This document shows positions 42,311 to 55,257 of a stretch of 64,000 bases of DNA, piece by piece; position 1 is the stretch's first letter, and every line of letters begins with the position of its first letter. A program made the translations under genes and the position numbers. The notes under the pieces were generated by a model. It saw only the letters and a list, made by a program, of their open reading frames with translations, ran no database searches and was not told the origin of the DNA. The DNA comes from Adiantum capillus-veneris (taxonomy: Eukaryota > Streptophyta > Polypodiopsida > Polypodiales > Pteridaceae), in the NCBI GenBank assembly GCA_014529385.2, contig CM043968.1:23592513-23656512 (forward strand), read 5' to 3'.

Positions 42311-44900
42311 ATGGACACAAAATGTCTTTTGACTTTCCATCTTCATTTACCTTTTGAATTTCCTCCTTCATTCGTCTTTTGAATTTCCACCTTCATCTCT
42401 CTTTTGACTTTCCACCTTCATCTCTCTTTTCATTTTCTAAACTCACCCTTCACTTATGCACTTAATATGTTTTGAAAGAATTTTTATTTTTTTGAGATTG
42501 GGAAAACCGAATGGCCTTTTTATGTGTAGATATTTCATTTTATATAGGGCCTAAATATATGTATTTTTTATTATAATTAATTTGGTATTTTATTTAAATA
42601 TTTATACCTAGGTGTGTGTTTTAATGAAACCTATGTATGCCTTCTTTCATCCTCTTGCACCCTAAGTATATTTTTTGCCAATGTGTACATTCTCTAATCT
42701 TATATTTTTCTTTTATACAAATCACCTCCACATTTTCACCCTCACCCTTGTGAAAACAAAAAATCAATTTCTACTCCCTTACTCACATTTATTATATAAT
42801 TTTCATTTACTTGCATACTTTTTTCTCTTTCACCCAAAATAATACAAAAGAGGGACCATATCATATGATTCCAATATCTTTTTCCATATCCATAATTGTT
42901 ATATATATGTTTTATCATGTACTCATTATTCCAACACCATGTGCTCATTGAGCTAAAACCCATGAATAGTCCATACACTAGTCCCACCATGTATATTTTT
43001 CTTTATTCACCAATGATCCTCCTCCATGCATGTGTAAAGATAACTTGGATGCTTTGTATCATGATATGACCCATGGAGGGTCTCACTCTTTGATACATTG
43101 TGCAAATTCAACAAAGGAGGGGACCACTAGAAGACTCTTGTAGGCATAAAAAACAGGCTTTTTGGTGAGATTTGTTGCGCCTATCTCCACTCAAAATTTC
43201 AAGACATTACCACCATACAAAACATAGCCCACAAGTTGAATAATCACCTCATTTTTTTGCATAATTTTTGGAGCTATTATTGGTGAGGTATAAATTTTAT
43301 GGTGGACCCCAGCCTGCCCACTTTTTTCTCACAAGTCACCCCTAGTCTTCTCTCACTGCTTTTCACACTTCCACACACACACACCCATTCCTCTCCATCC
43401 CTCACTCAAACATGCACCTTCCATGGTTTCTTTTACCCTCTTCACCACTAACCTCCCCTCTCACCTCCATTAGCTCCCATATGAAGTCTACATGTATATA
43501 CACCCTATCTATGTCTCTCTCTATTACCTCTAACTCATAATTTCATCTTGCCTCTTCTCTATGTACGTAAAATTCAGCATGTAGGCTAACATCTACAAAA
43601 TTGGGAAATCTCATGACCGAATCATCATTTTCATAATTGGTGATCGATATCGACAATGAAAGTGTACAGAAAAGAAGAGAAGAAGAAGAAGATTGACAAC
43701 AGTCATTCTTTACAATCTATACAAGGTAAGTCCAAGCTTCTTCAAGGCTTCACCATCTCAAGGATTCCCACTTCATTACCGTCTCTTTTTACCATCAAAC
43801 TCATTCTACCCATTGTAAATTTTACCACTAACTTTTTAGTGATTACTAACACTAACCACTAACCTTGTTGTAAAAAATGCACCCTCTACTATCCACTAAA
43901 GTAGGCACTTCCAAGTATTCACTCAAACATCTCTTCTTTCGACCTCAATTCTCTCTTCTTGAGCCTACATTCATGTGATTCAAAGGAAAAGAGAGACCCA
44001 CTCTCATTTTTAATTAAAAAGTAAATCATAATCCATGTTACTCTTAATAAAATTGATTAGGTTTAATCCTAATTAAGGATTCCAAAAACCTATAAATAGA
44101 TCCCTTCTCTTCTTTTTAAGGAGCCATGGAACATAGCACGCTCCAACCCTAGTTGTGTGAGGAGATTGTAAGATTTGGGAGCTCTCTACCACATTATACT
44201 CATATGTGCATAGAGGTGCTTTGAGGCTATTGAGAAGAATTGAGTGATGTCCTACTCTCCATCACTTTTGTAGCTTCCACTTGCTCATAAATAAGATTGA
44301 TAGTTTGGGGTGCAACTGTGTACAATGGCTATGCCTCTTTTCTCCAAAATCAACTCGACAATTTGGCTCAATGGCTTGTATAAAATGAACTTGTCCTCAA
44401 GATGATTTGTATGTTTTCATGCTTTGTGGTTTTAAGGGGCTTGTTGAATTTTTTGCCTAGGTGTAAGAGGGTGATATGGTGAGAAGTCTCCCATAACCCT
44501 AAGACAATGGGAAAATGGCAATAAGATCAAGCCATGTGTTGTCTCTCTATTTTTTCTAAGCTTGGAAGCATCTAATCTTTTATGCAAGGACCTAGTTGTT
44601 CAAGTTTATTTTTACTCTCTACCTTACTCTCTTCCAAATCCCTACGGTTGTGAGGGACTGTGTTTGGTGTGTTTGTAGCAATTTTGTATTCTTCTCTTTG
44701 CACATTGGGCTACATACTATTTGCATCCTAGTTTGCATCCATAACTAGGTGGTGCCCCTTTCTTTTGTTGGGTTTGGATGTGGGTTTGTTGTTTTCTTGT
44801 GTGCTTGTAGTTGGCCCAGCCCCAATTGAGCAGCACGGGAGCCTTGAGGAGTATTTAGAGGTTTCTTCTCTTGTTGCCTGCCCCGGACCGCCTAAGTATA
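42311..44900. other. AT-rich non-coding stretch
   Basis: No coding frame supported. It holds a 25-bp minisatellite (42326-42435), a short CA run near 43371 and pyrimidine-rich stretches. At about 44090 there is CTATAAATAG followed by sequence that looks like the R-U5 part of an LTR (to about 44750); no LTR ends or primer site could be identified. It may be the damaged LTR and leader of the Gypsy pol fragment that starts at 44900. Confidence 0.5.
42326..42435. repeat. 25-bp minisatellite, four units
   Basis: Units start at 42326, 42351, 42376 and 42401 with consensus CTTTTGA.TTTCC.CCTTCA plus five bases; a partial fifth begins at 42426. Units differ at a few positions. It lies just outside the truncated Copia end. 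Confidence 0.92.
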
Positions 44901-45692
44901 TAGATAGTAATGAGCTCGGTTGTACTATACCACTTGTAAATTCACATGGTTTTGATAAGTCAATGAAAAGCTCAGTTTTTGAGGTACATGATTTTTGTCA
45001 AAGAGTCTCTAAATGACGCTAATGTTTTATCAAATGAAAATGGTAGGAATCAAGAAGAATTAGGCTTGCCTAATTTTCTAAATGGATTCCAAGATGTTTT
45101 TATCGGTAAAATCCCTATGGACTTACCTCAAAAACAAGGGGATGATGAACATCGAATTGAGATTCTACCATGAAGCTCACCACCTAACAAGCCTCCTTGT
45201 TGAGTTTCCCAAGCTCAACAAGAGGAGATCATGAGCGAAGTACAAGAATTGGTAGAAAAAGGGATTGTGAGGCCTAGATACTCTCTCTTTTGTTCTCTAG
45301 TCCTTTTAGTGCAAAAGAAAGATGCTACATACCACATGTGTGTGGACTATCGAGCGCTAAACCCTATCACTATCAAAAATAGATTTCCCGTACCGTGGGT
45401 CAAAGATCTATTTTATAAGCTACAAGGTTTGACCTACTTCAGTAGGATCGACCTTAAAAGTGTCTATCATCAAGTAAGGATAGTGAATGAAGATATCCTA
45501 AAGACCACGATCCTTACAACGTTTGGTCTTTATGAATATCTTGTCATGCCTTTCGGTTTGACAAATGCTCCAGCCACGTTTAATTGTTTGATAAAGAAAA
45601 TATTTAGACCCTACTGCAAATTCACAGGAGTGTTATTTGATGATATCATCATCTACTCCAAGTCCTTGGAAGAACATAAGCAACATCTCTAG
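44900..45692 (+). pseudogene. Family-3 Gypsy pol: N-terminus and reverse transcriptase
   Basis: Starts with the same region as the minus-strand copy at 53554-53285 (NGFQDVFIGKIPMDLP), so the two belong to one family. RT follows at 45231-45692: ELVEKGIVRP, FSRIDLKSVYHQVRI, VMPFGLTNAPATF and the catalytic strand LFDDIIIYSKS (about 45633-45665), with Phe for the usual Tyr. Stops occur near 45171 and 45200 and the frame shifts near 44995. Gag and protease are absent upstream. Confidence 0.85.
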
Positions 45693-45744
45693 GTAATTTT
45701 TCAAGCTTTGAGGGAGAACAAGCTTTTTATTAATCAAAAGAAGA

Positions 45745-46446
45745 GTGAATTTTTCCTCCCAAGAGATTCAATACTTAGGTCATAATATCTCTCAAGATGG
45801 TATCCGTATGGATCCATCTAAGTTAGAGGTAATAAAGGTAAGGCCTAATCCAAGAATTCTGCATGAGCTAAAAAGCTTTATTGGTATGTGTGAATACTAT
45901 AGACGCTTCATAGAAAAATTCTCTTAAATAGAAGGACCATTACATGACTTAACAAAGAATAACATTGAGTACTTATGGATTTCTAAAGAGAAAAATGCTT
46001 TCGACAAGCTCAAAGAGAAGCTTACCTCCCAACCAGTCATTATGCTTCCGGATCTCTCAAATCCATTTGAGGTCCAATGTGATGCTTGTGGTGATTGCCT
46101 TGAAGCAGTCTTGCTTCAAGAAGGGCATGCCATAGCATACGAGAGCCGAAGGCTCAATGCCAATGAACGGGTCTTGGGTATATACGAAAAAGAGCATTTT
46201 AGCTTTTCTACATGTTGTAGACACATGGAAGCACTATTTATTGGGGACTCCATTTATTTTGCAAATGGACCACCAAAGTCTCAAGTACTGCAAATGAAGC
46301 TTTCCAACAAACAAATGAGGTGGGTAAATTTTATTTCACAATTTTATTTTCATATTGCTCATGTTGCTGGTAACCACAATCAAGTAGCTAATGCACTTTC
46401 ACAAACAACCAAGATTCAATGTGGTGTCTATAGCAACTCAGAATGA
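45745..46446 (+). pseudogene. Family-3 Gypsy RT end and RNase H
   Basis: 45745-45927 reads YLGHNISQDGIRMDPSKLEVI and MCEYYRRFIEKFS, the RT thumb/connection. 46042-46446 reads RNase H with DACGDCLEAVLLQ (the first Asp expected in this strand is present) and ANALSQT near the end, where the usual Asp of the ADALSR motif is Asn. Integrase is missing: at 46446 the sequence changes to another element on the opposite strand. Confidence 0.83.
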
Positions 46447-46449
46447 TCT

Positions 46450-46995
46450 ATAATGAAACCAAGAGTAACATCTTGATGTTCCATATTGTTTTCCTATTGC
46501 AACCGTCTTGGTGTAACGGTCGCATAAATAATATAGCGTAAAAATCGATTTAGAACTCACTTGAGTATGCGAAATGAGTTATCACAACTAAGATGTACCC
46601 GAAAGAGTACCTCATTTCACTTTCCTTGAAAGTAACTTGCTGACGTAACTCATCAGCCAAGTTTATGTCGATGACTTGTTATCATCTTGTATCAGTAAAA
46701 ACCCCACCATAGCTAGTGTTCAAGGTTGAGAACCTGAATTATACACGAAGAGACTAAACTTAGTCGCAAACATGCTTTAACTTATGATAAGCAAACTCCA
46801 AGTAGAGCAATAAATGCTTATTAATTGGATTTCTTGGTGCTAATGTATGCACTTTGCATATCCTTTAGCACAAGATTACACTTTGTAATTTGCCTATCCC
46901 CTTGGATAATTGACAGTACTGAGGTGTGTTTCCCCCACGGTTTACAGACAGTCTTCCCAGATTACTGATAAACGGGGATCACAATATCGTACAAC
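46450..46995 (-). pseudogene. Decayed Gypsy integrase core (element F)
   Basis: On the minus strand from 46985 the reading is DPRLSVIWEDCL, then GETHLSTVNYPRG, which follows the DPRF..FWEDL...GT.L.LST.YHPQ pattern around the second Asp and the Glu of Gypsy integrases. About 37 residues on, in another frame, is EFAYHKLKH, matching the conserved EFAYN...H block. Stops are common. No family assignment is possible. Confidence 0.55.
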
Positions 46996-49852
46996 ATTGC
47001 TGAGGAATCAACAATGTCCTGAATAAGCATTGTGGTTAACTTGAAAGATCCACAAGCACCCAAACCGAGCCATGACCTCTATTGGTGATTGGTAGACCCA
47101 AAAGTAATCTCATAGAGATACTATACTTAGAGTCCAAAATGCTTCATAAGCAACAACTTGATGAATACACATGCCGTTCCAAATTAGCGTTTGCTAAACA
47201 CTAGGGCCCATAACACCTAGTGTGCATGCATTTAGCAAAAAATAGATCCAAATCTATATATCCATAATCGTTCGTGCCAATACTTATGGTGAATGTGATG
47301 CTCCTAGCACACATTCAAGAGGAGTGTACATAGTTGCAAGAAGAAACTAAATACTTTCTATTGTAATAATTTGCATGCCTTGCTAAAACGTTTGAACCAT
47401 AATAGAAGGTGAAATAGAAGTCACTTCTAGGTACAAACAATGAAACTTTTTCATTAACAACTCATAGCCTTGCTATATGTATAAACAACCATCTGTAATG
47501 TTGTTTAATAGCACTTGTATCATAATAAATCATTCTAAGTATCCGACAATTTTTGGCCACTAAAATTGCTCCTAATATGTCGTGCTGAAAATGGTTTAGA
47601 GAACAGATTTGACCAGCACCTAGGGACATCGTCGTGAAACATAATGGAAGTAGCCGCACCAGTGTCTATCCCAGAGACTCATATTCTCCACATGTGGAAT
47701 ATGTCGCAGGTAAGGATGTCTAAAAAAACGTCTTTCAAGTACAAGATGTACTTAGGTGTGGAGGTAACTGTAAACATGCAAGCGATGTGCGTGAGAGAGA
47801 CCCTCATTATCCATGCTCCACACTGGCTAAACCAAACTCCTTGCGTTCCTAGACCATGTTGCATCCCATGTGACAACATGTGCGAAATAAACCCTACAAG
47901 TGGGTCTATAACTGCATAATGCAAAAACTTATATTGGACACGACAGCCCAAATTTCTTGGCTCTTAGATGACCTTGTCATTTCTCATAAGAGAAAAAAAT
48001 GGAGGAAACAAAACCAAACTAGATGCCTACCTGAAGGTTGAACTTAGTGTTCACTAATCCGTAACGAAAAGGCACTTGCCCAAATTTCCTGCCTGCAAAG
48101 GCCTAGGAGCACTAATTGAAAATTAGTGAAATGCAAGTACTATTGTACATGTAATCTTGGGTGTTGCCTGTGCAATCTAGATCCCTTGGTTAAAATCAAC
48201 TTTGTCAAACCCCTTGGTTAAACTGTGTAGGAATACTGCTCAACTAGCAGCTGGCCCTTGGCCCATGTCCGTGACCCCCCTTGGGTTTGCCCGTGTCATT
48301 ACATTCCTTTGGAAGTAAAAATTTTTCCACTATCCCTTGGCAGTATGTGGACTTCTTTCCTTGAAAATGCAAGTGCGAAGGTTCCAAGAATTGACCATCC
48401 ACCCTTACTAAGTGACTTAGTAATCACGAGCTAGGGCTTACCCCAAAACTATACTCATAGAGGCACTCTTAGTGCTAAGAGGAGCTCCACTGAAGGTGGA
48501 GGTGTATCCATAATCTTGGGTTTTTGTGAACAGCCGTGTTGTCAAAAGATTGGCCTCATCCATACACCTTGGAATAGATAAGCCCTTACGAGTTTAAGAC
48601 GTTCAAAAACTCAACTTGACTTTCATACTTTAAGTGTGTAGTGCTAAAGTAATACCCAAAAAATCACTAATGACAAGACTCTTGCTTGTCCATTATAATC
48701 GATGGGTACGTAACTGAATAGAGTTGGTCGATATTGAAGGCAATCACTGATGAATTACAAAAAGATGGCTATTAGCCATTTGGGAAGATGGCTTGTAGCA
48801 AAAATAAGTGGCAATAGAGGACTCTTAGCCCTTCTTGTTATCTTTTAGCACATCCTATTAATGAAGGAATGCCTAGTTTCATTTCACCGTTCCCGCAAAT
48901 AAGTTGGAAAGAGAGAGAGAAAGAGAGAATGCTGGGCTGAGGAAAACCCCTTATTGGATTGGGTTGTATGCCCATTGTATATGATCCCGTGCAGACCCTA
49001 TCTGTATCTTACCACACCCTCGTAGAGAGAGGTACCATAAATCACATCTTGACTCCGTTACCATATACGTAATCATGACTATATATGTATGGTACTGCAC
49101 CTGGAAATAAACACACAATGTTTTGAGATATCTATAACTGACGTTGTCCTTGACAGAGTAGCTAGTGTTATAGCGGAAGCAAAAATAAGAATGAGATGGG
49201 ATTATGTCAATCTCATTGGCATGCCATGCACACAGAGGTGTAAGCTATTGGCGACATTGACGGGCTCTACCAATTAATCCGATACTGAAAGTGCCTTGCA
49301 CTATCGGACATAGATACATCTCAATTTTCCATTGTCGTACGTAAATGGTTAAATCACTTTGCCAACGTAAAGGAAAACTTAAAATTGTGTATGATGGTTG
49401 CCTCACTATGGCAAGTGTGTTGAGTTTGGCAAAAACTCTTTGCAATTTGGCTCATAGCCATAACTGGTACGGAAGAGGTGTCGTTGCATGCACCATATAC
49501 AGTCTCTTGTGACGCAAAAACCTACTATTAACATTTTCTTAACTTGTGGAAACCATTACCCCAAATGTCGTAAAAGAAGCCGTGCTTCACTTCAATGCTC
49601 ATGTAGTGTTTGTGCTCATAGCTAATATATGCTCCCGTTGACACACGTGTCCAATTGGAGAGGAATCGACCATGTCGAAAGTGTTTAAAGAAGGAAAGCA
49701 TTATGTATTATATATTGACTAAATATGCTATACTGAGCAAGGTATTGTATCATATACAACTAACCAAAAGGGTTATCTGAAAGGGAAGATAACCACTAAA
49801 GAGCATGCAAGAAATTGATTGACTACTTAGCCGCAAAATCTAGCAAAAAGAC
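46996..49852 (-). other. Probable decayed pol of element F
   Basis: 2.9 kb between a gag remnant (49853-50308) and an integrase remnant (below 46995), both on the minus strand, so protease, RT and RNase H would be expected here. I could not read any convincing motif in it. It may be too decayed, or may contain other insertions. Confidence 0.35.
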
Positions 49853-50671
49853 CTAAGAATCCAGTACTTGGGGACAATGTTTCCGTTGATGCTGTCCCAT
49901 ACAATTGAAACATAACTTTTGCAATCTGGCTTTATTAAAGTCTATTGTAGAAAGTCTCCTCTTTGCCACCTTGGCGGAGATTGGTTCGACTACGGCCACA
50001 AGTGTAGATACGGTAGTTTGTGGGATGCACGAGATGACCAGCTCCGTAAGGTGATCCACTTGTGTAGCAAGAAATTGGACGCGAACCGCCAATTTGCAAA
50101 ATCGTTCTTCAAACATTTGAAAGTCACGACTTGTAACATACTCTTTTTCATCGATTGGATTGCTAGTATCCTCCAAAATTTCGAGCACACTTTGAGGAGG
50201 AGGAAGATGTGGTTGAAGGAAGTTCAAAGCAAAAAGGTGATTCTTGAAAAGTTTCGTATCCAAAAAATTAAACGTGGCATCCATGAAGATTGTGTGTGTT
50301 GCGAGCAAATAAGGAGAAATCTCATAGCCGTATGATGTATCAACATCAACAATAACTAGCTGTGCTAATTAGGTTCGTAACCGTAATTAAAAGGTAGAAA
50401 ATTTCCTTCAAAGTCAAGCCGTGCTTGCCCGAATCCCTTGGATCCGAGGTTGTTCCGCTAGTAGGTCATTACAATCGGAATGTGTTCCAACAAGCTTCTT
50501 GTAGAACCCTTGCCAAGTAGCAATGTTTGAAGACTTTGAAAAGGGGAGTCCAAATTTTGGCAGCTGCAAAAAAATCGGCTTGCCAACGATGTTCCCAAGG
50601 AGTTGCCAATAGCTTGGTTGTGGTACCTTGCCAAACCCCCCGAACCAACTCCGTCGAGCATGCAATTCCAA
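49853..50671 (-). pseudogene. Element F gag remnant with zinc knuckle
   Basis: The open frame 50308-49853 ends with KLCFNCMGQHQRKHCP, a zinc knuckle of the Gypsy Gag type (CFNC..H....C) but with one residue missing between the second Cys and His. The block CKLAVRVQFLATQVDHLTELV upstream looks like a helix. A second piece, 50671-50414, has QLPKFGLPF..SNIATWQGFY, resembling the LPKF....P..W start of the Gypsy capsid. Position after the primer-site-like sequence at 51068 supports gag. Confidence 0.55.
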
Positions 50672-51067
50672 AAACCTATGGGTACTTGCCCTTAATGGAA
50701 TTAAGTCCTAAGGTCAAGGGCCTTAGGCGTTTTGATGTGAACCCAACCTTCTTGCAAAGCTATGGCGGTCGAGCGTAGCGTGAGCAAGGGAAGGACACCA
50801 CTAGCGCGCTGGGTGTAGCTCACTATGCTTGGCACCGTGGTCGAGCTTTGATCCCCTCAGCCTCGCGACCCTATTGCACCCCTTTGCACGCGATTGGACA
50901 AAGGTCAAAAATCCGTCTCCCCCTGCCTCAAGAGGCTCTGCACACACTCTTGTCCTCCTCGACTTCATCCCCGCCTAAGCGGCCATGCCCGCCTCCTAGC
51001 CCCCTTAGGTTGCATGAGCATGCTAAAAGTGGAGTTCCACGACCCACTTTGCCTAGAATAGGCTAAA

Positions 51068-51079
51068 GCTCTGATATCA
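51068..51079 (-). other. Primer binding site, initiator-tRNA-Met type (element F)
   Basis: GCTCTGATATCA is, on the minus strand, TGATATCAGAGC, one base from the standard TGGTATCAGAGC. A TG at 51086 would be the inner end of the minus-strand 5' LTR of element F. The outer end of that LTR could not be found. Confidence 0.55.
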
Positions 51080-51085
51080 GCGAAA

Positions 51086-51980
51086 TGCCCCTGGTGGGAC
51101 TGGTTGGAATGAACCTCCCATTAAATATCCCCCTTGAGCCTGGTCCTTGACCATTGGGCATTTCCCTTGGCATGACACCAACGGTATCATATTAAGTTAA
51201 AAAATTATCCTTTTGAAGCTGCTAGATGGATGCAAGACATACAACTTAGGTATAGTATGAACCTTGTCAATGCTTACAATGCTACATTAGAGTAAGCAAA
51301 TATACATGATTCTTTTAAATGATCACTGTTTTTGGATTATAAGACTAATTCTCTTTTTCTTGCGCACAAATTTAAGTAGTATGTGTGCTTAGAATCATGT
51401 TTGTGTTGACGATGTCTCTCAAACACCAAGTAGAAATTGTCACTCTACTTTGGAACTATGATATGGACTAAAGAGCAGACATGCTTGCGGTAGCTAAGTC
51501 TCCCAAGCCCCAAATGGATTATTCATCCATCTTGGAATGATGTCTTAGGGTAAAAAGGGATCCTCTACCCGCTAAGAAACATTGACTAATGACTAAGGCT
51601 TTATCTCTTCTACCTCATAGTCGAGGACGACTTTGGTTTCAAGGGAGAGGTAATGAGATCTAATATCTAACCATATCCAAATGATTTTCTCATATTAAAA
51701 TGATGATTTAATATGGGATAATAAACGGGAACAATAGTTAGAATATAGACATGCGCTTTTAGATGTATCTCCGCACCGAACCAAAGGGAATGGGTCCAAA
51801 TGGAAGATGGTCTATCAAAGAGCAATGCTAGTTAATGGGGCTTAAAATACCTTAGGGTTAGCTTCATTAAATACCTCCAAATATTTTTGTAAAAGTCCTT
51901 AAGCTAGGCCTATGCTTGAGGTGCTTGATGATTAAAGTGCATGAGATGCTTGATAACTAAGGTGCATGATTAAGCTAGGC
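51086..51980. other. Unassigned stretch, possibly LTR of element F
   Basis: About 0.9 kb with no coding frame. It starts at the LTR-like TG next to the primer site at 51068 and runs to the family-3 LTR. From about 51890 it has repeated GGTGCTTGAG-like phrases that continue into the LTR. No LTR end or repeat structure was seen in the rest. Confidence 0.35.
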
Positions 51981-51981
51981 A

Positions 51982-52042
51982 TGAGCTTGAAAAGTCAAAT
52001 CAATCCCTACAAGGAGGGGATGAGCCCTTGAAGCTAAAGGCC

Positions 52043-52085
<43 letters not shown>

Positions 52086-53275
52086 ATACTCTTGCTAAGC
52101 TTGTACTTGTTGACTAAGGTGCTTGAGAAGCTTCCCATGCTTGGAGGTAAGGTGCTTGAGGGGCTTGAGTCAAAAAGGTGCCCTACAAAGGAGGGAGCGA
52201 GCCCTAAAGCTAGGGGAATGATTTGACCAACCCCTCACTCACCCAAAGGACACCACTTCCTCAAGGAACACAAGGACACATGTCAAGTTCTCCCTATGCT
52301 TAGACATATGGGGTGCTTGAATCCTATTGGATAGGCTAAAGAGGGGTCCATTAAGAATTTATTTATTTATTTAATTGTCTAAAGCATTTTTATCAAGCTC
52401 TCTCTCTCAAAGGGGTAAGAAGGACACTTGTCCTAATGCTAGCATGGTTGCTTGATATGACTAAAGCATGTGATTGGCTAGCCTTGTAGGGGTCTAATTA
52501 AATTTCAACTTGAGCTACAAGGAGGGGTTGACCAAGAGAAGGTAGGGGTGTTCTTGGGGGGTATACTCTCTCACACACACTCTCACAAGCTCATTCTCAC
52601 TTGGGCAAAGTGCAAGAACTCCATCTCCTTCTCCAAGCTTGTTGAGAAGTTGAGATCCTACACCAACACTCTTGGCTATGAAATGAAAATCCAACCAAGA
52701 GCTATGCTTCAATGCTTAAGCTTTCCATTTTCTCCATCTTGATTATTATGCTATTATGCTATGCTAAGCAAGAAGAGTGATGATAAGTGAGGAACTATTT
52801 CTTTCTCCTATGAATGTTTCTTCTTCCTCTTCCCTACCCTCATTCCCCGCTATCTCTCTCCACCTTTGAAGGTGTTTGAGTCCTTGGGACTGAGGCGAGG
52901 GATGGTTAATGCTTTTACAAAATTTACATTAAGGCTCGTGATGCATGAAGCTTTCCATCTTCATTGCATCACCTAGGTCACAAGGAACACAAAGATTATA
53001 TTGTATCAAGTCTCTCTTGATGGGAGAATCTATGATACAAAAGACTATTGGAGGGAGGACCGGCTCCACATAAATCGGGTCCTCAACTGTTGTCATGTTC
53101 TCTAATTCTCTCTCTTGCAACAGTATTGTTCCTGCCAAGTTAATTAAGTATAATGGTTGTGTTGCTACCACTAATTAAGTTCACCCTCTATGTTCTCAAA
53201 GTAGTCTCATAAAAATGCTCACTATAATTCTCTTGATTCGGCTATTCTCAATGTTCCTAGGCCATTTATATTACA
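51982..53275 (+). repeat. Family-3 LTR, plus orientation
   Basis: Matches the inverted LTR at 55690-56728 over most of its length, for example the block around 52560-52680 against 56225-56335 and the end CCATTTATATTACA against CCATTTCCATTACA. It ends at CA 53275. It is longer than its partner because of an internal duplication around 52000-52200, which includes a 38-nt GA run (52045-52082). No primer site follows it; protease-pol sequence of the opposite strand starts within about 10 bp. Left boundary approximate. Confidence 0.7.
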
Positions 53276-53284
53276 ATACAGGCC

Positions 53285-53600
53285 TCATGTCTCCTCTTGT
53301 TGAGCTTGGGAAACTCGATAAGGAGGCTTGTTAGGCAGTAAGCTTCCTGGTAGGAGCTCAATTCGATGGTCATTATCTCCTCGATTTGGAGGTAAATCCA
53401 TAGGGATATCATCGATAAAAATATCTTGGAATCCATTTAGAAAATTAGACAAGTCTAACTCTTCTTGATTCCTACCATCTTCATTTGATAAAACATTAGG
53501 ACCTTTTATGGATTGTTTGACAAAAACCATGTACGCAAAATCTGAGCTTTTCATTTATTTGTCAAAAGTTGGAGAATTTACAAGGGGTATGGTACAACTA
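53285..53600 (-). pseudogene. Family-3 pol N-terminus (truncated)
   Basis: The minus strand reads NGFQDIFIDDIPMDLPPNRG and RIELLPGSLLPNKPPYRVSQAQQEE, the segment before RT in Gypsy pol, and then stops at the joint with the plus-oriented LTR at 53275. It corresponds to 44979-45230 in the other family-3 copy. A frame break separates it from the protease. Confidence 0.82.
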
Positions 53601-53613
53601 GGTTCATTAGCAT

Positions 53614-54516
53614 CTATGTACATGTTCTTTTTCCTATACTTGAAATACAACCTTCTTCATGGAGCTTTACATTAATAGCCATACGGTCAAACCATGGTGC
53701 CCCTAAGATGGCATCTTCATGCTTGAGAGGGGAGATGAACAAAACTTCTTTGTCAACATAGCGTTCGACATGAAGGCTTTTTCCAATCAAGGGAGTAACT
53801 ATGGCTTCTTGCCCCTTGAAGGCTCCATTGGCTACAACAACATCCCCCATCTCATGAGATTGAATGCCTAACTTGGTGGCCAACTCCATGTATATGAAAT
53901 TGTGAGTAGAACTAGGGTCAGACAGGATGAAGACATCATGCTCCCTTACCTTTCCCCAAGCATAGGAGAGAGGTGATCCTTTGCAATGGGCATCCTCTTT
54001 TGGAGCTTCGATTGTGGAAGCTCTAGGAGTCTCATTGTGGGCATTTCTTTTGGGGCAAGAACGGTAGCCATGTCGTTTCTCCCCACACTTGAAGTATTTG
54101 TGGTCCTTATAGAAAGCTTCTAGATCTTCAAGAGAGAGTTTATTTTTACCTTTGTAAACTCCCTTCTCCTTGGACTGATTGTTGTGGTTGTTGTTGTTGG
54201 AGTTGCCTTGGGAAGAGTTTTGGGCATTGTTCTTCCGCTTTGCATCATTTTGATCTTTGTTTTCCATGGGCTTGGCATTCCTTTTAGCCCCTTGTTGGAA
54301 ATTGATGTGTGAAGAAACCATAGTGTGGTGGATTACTTTGGTGATGGAACCAGGCCGTTGGGAGTTGACATACTCGGCCATTTCTTCAGGTAATGTCGCA
54401 CAGAGTTGTTGCTTTTTCTCGAAAAATTCTATCTTTTGGAAGATAGTAGCCTTGAGATGTAAATCCCAAAACTTGTCCACATATTTGTGGATAGACTCGT
54501 TGGAGAGAAGTTTCAA
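53614..54516 (-). pseudogene. Family-3 gag C-terminus and protease with altered active site
   Basis: 300 open codons. After an Asn/Lys-rich stretch comes a zinc knuckle whose first Cys is Tyr or Phe (KYFKCGEKRHGYRSC). Then the protease: the active-site strand reads LSDPSSTHNF where this family type has DSGSTHNF, so the catalytic triad is D-P-S instead of D-S-G, followed by HEDAILGAPWFDRM. The sequence is otherwise well kept, but the enzyme would be dead. Confidence 0.85.
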
Positions 54517-54550
54517 ACTCTGTCATTCGATAAGCACTTTGTCCTTTGCA

Positions 54551-55257
54551 TCAATTGCAAAATTGCTTCATGATGGAAACTCGTAGAGTTTTCCATGTCT
54601 TTGGGGCTTTGCCATTGCCACGAAGGCTAGCCCACCATTGACGAGCAGATTTTTGGAAGTGCATAACTACATGGTATAGCTTGGAGGACTCTGTAAAGCC
54701 CTCATCTCCAAAGGAGGCCGCATCAAATTGCTGGATGAATGCCAGTACTTTGTCGGTAGCACCAAAGGTGCCATCATAGGTAAGAAAAGAGATACTCTTT
54801 CCTCCCTCTTTGAACGTCTTGAGCTTTTGGGACATTCTCCAAGCATGGTGTTGTATTTTTCTTCCCTTGTTTCCTCTCTTCCCTCCCGGAGTGATGAGGA
54901 GAAGGACTATGGGTTGGCCATTTCCTCTTTGGAGGAGTTGGCAATCATCCTAGACTACCGTCTTTGTGGAGCCACATCTTCATAGGAGCTTAGTGATTTA
55001 CTTCTTTCTCGTTCTTTGGATTCCTCCTCTCTTATGGGAGAGAGTGTTCTCTTGGGAGTCTCATCAAGAGGCCTCCTAAGCTCTCTCTTCTCTTGGAGAG
55101 GAAGGAAAATCCCATAAGCATGAAGTTGTTGAGTAACTTTGGCTTGCAAAGCAGGGTTGCCCATAGCTCGTTGCAACCTAGTAAAAAGATAATTAACAAA
55201 CATGGGGGTATTATCGTTAGCACCTTCATGTGCAAAATCAAAGTTGTCAATATTCAT
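54551..55257 (-). pseudogene. Family-3 gag N-terminal and capsid part
   Basis: Two open pieces. 55257-54955 is a Gag N-terminus (MNIDNFDFAHEG...) with a Lys/Glu/Arg-rich end. 54835-54551 reads the capsid core: FLTYDGTFGATDKVLAFIQQFD and SARQWWASLRG, then a helix ending IMKQF, the pattern of Retrotrans_gag. They are joined by a decayed segment of about 120 bp. The next piece downstream continues Gag after a frame change near 54520. Confidence 0.82.

Noticed and set aside
44090-44110. CTATAAATAG as the promoter of a host gene
   Set aside because: The following sequence has no gene start and looks like an LTR R-U5 region; kept only as a note in the non-coding stretch.
46490-46530. tRNA-like GGTGTAACGGTCGCA
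   Set aside because: No cloverleaf stems, no T-loop GGTTCRA at the right distance; it lies in decayed integrase-end sequence.
50848-51066. Proline/serine-rich open frame on the plus strand
   Set aside because: Composition-driven and lying between a primer-site-like sequence and gag of element F on the other strand; no domain.
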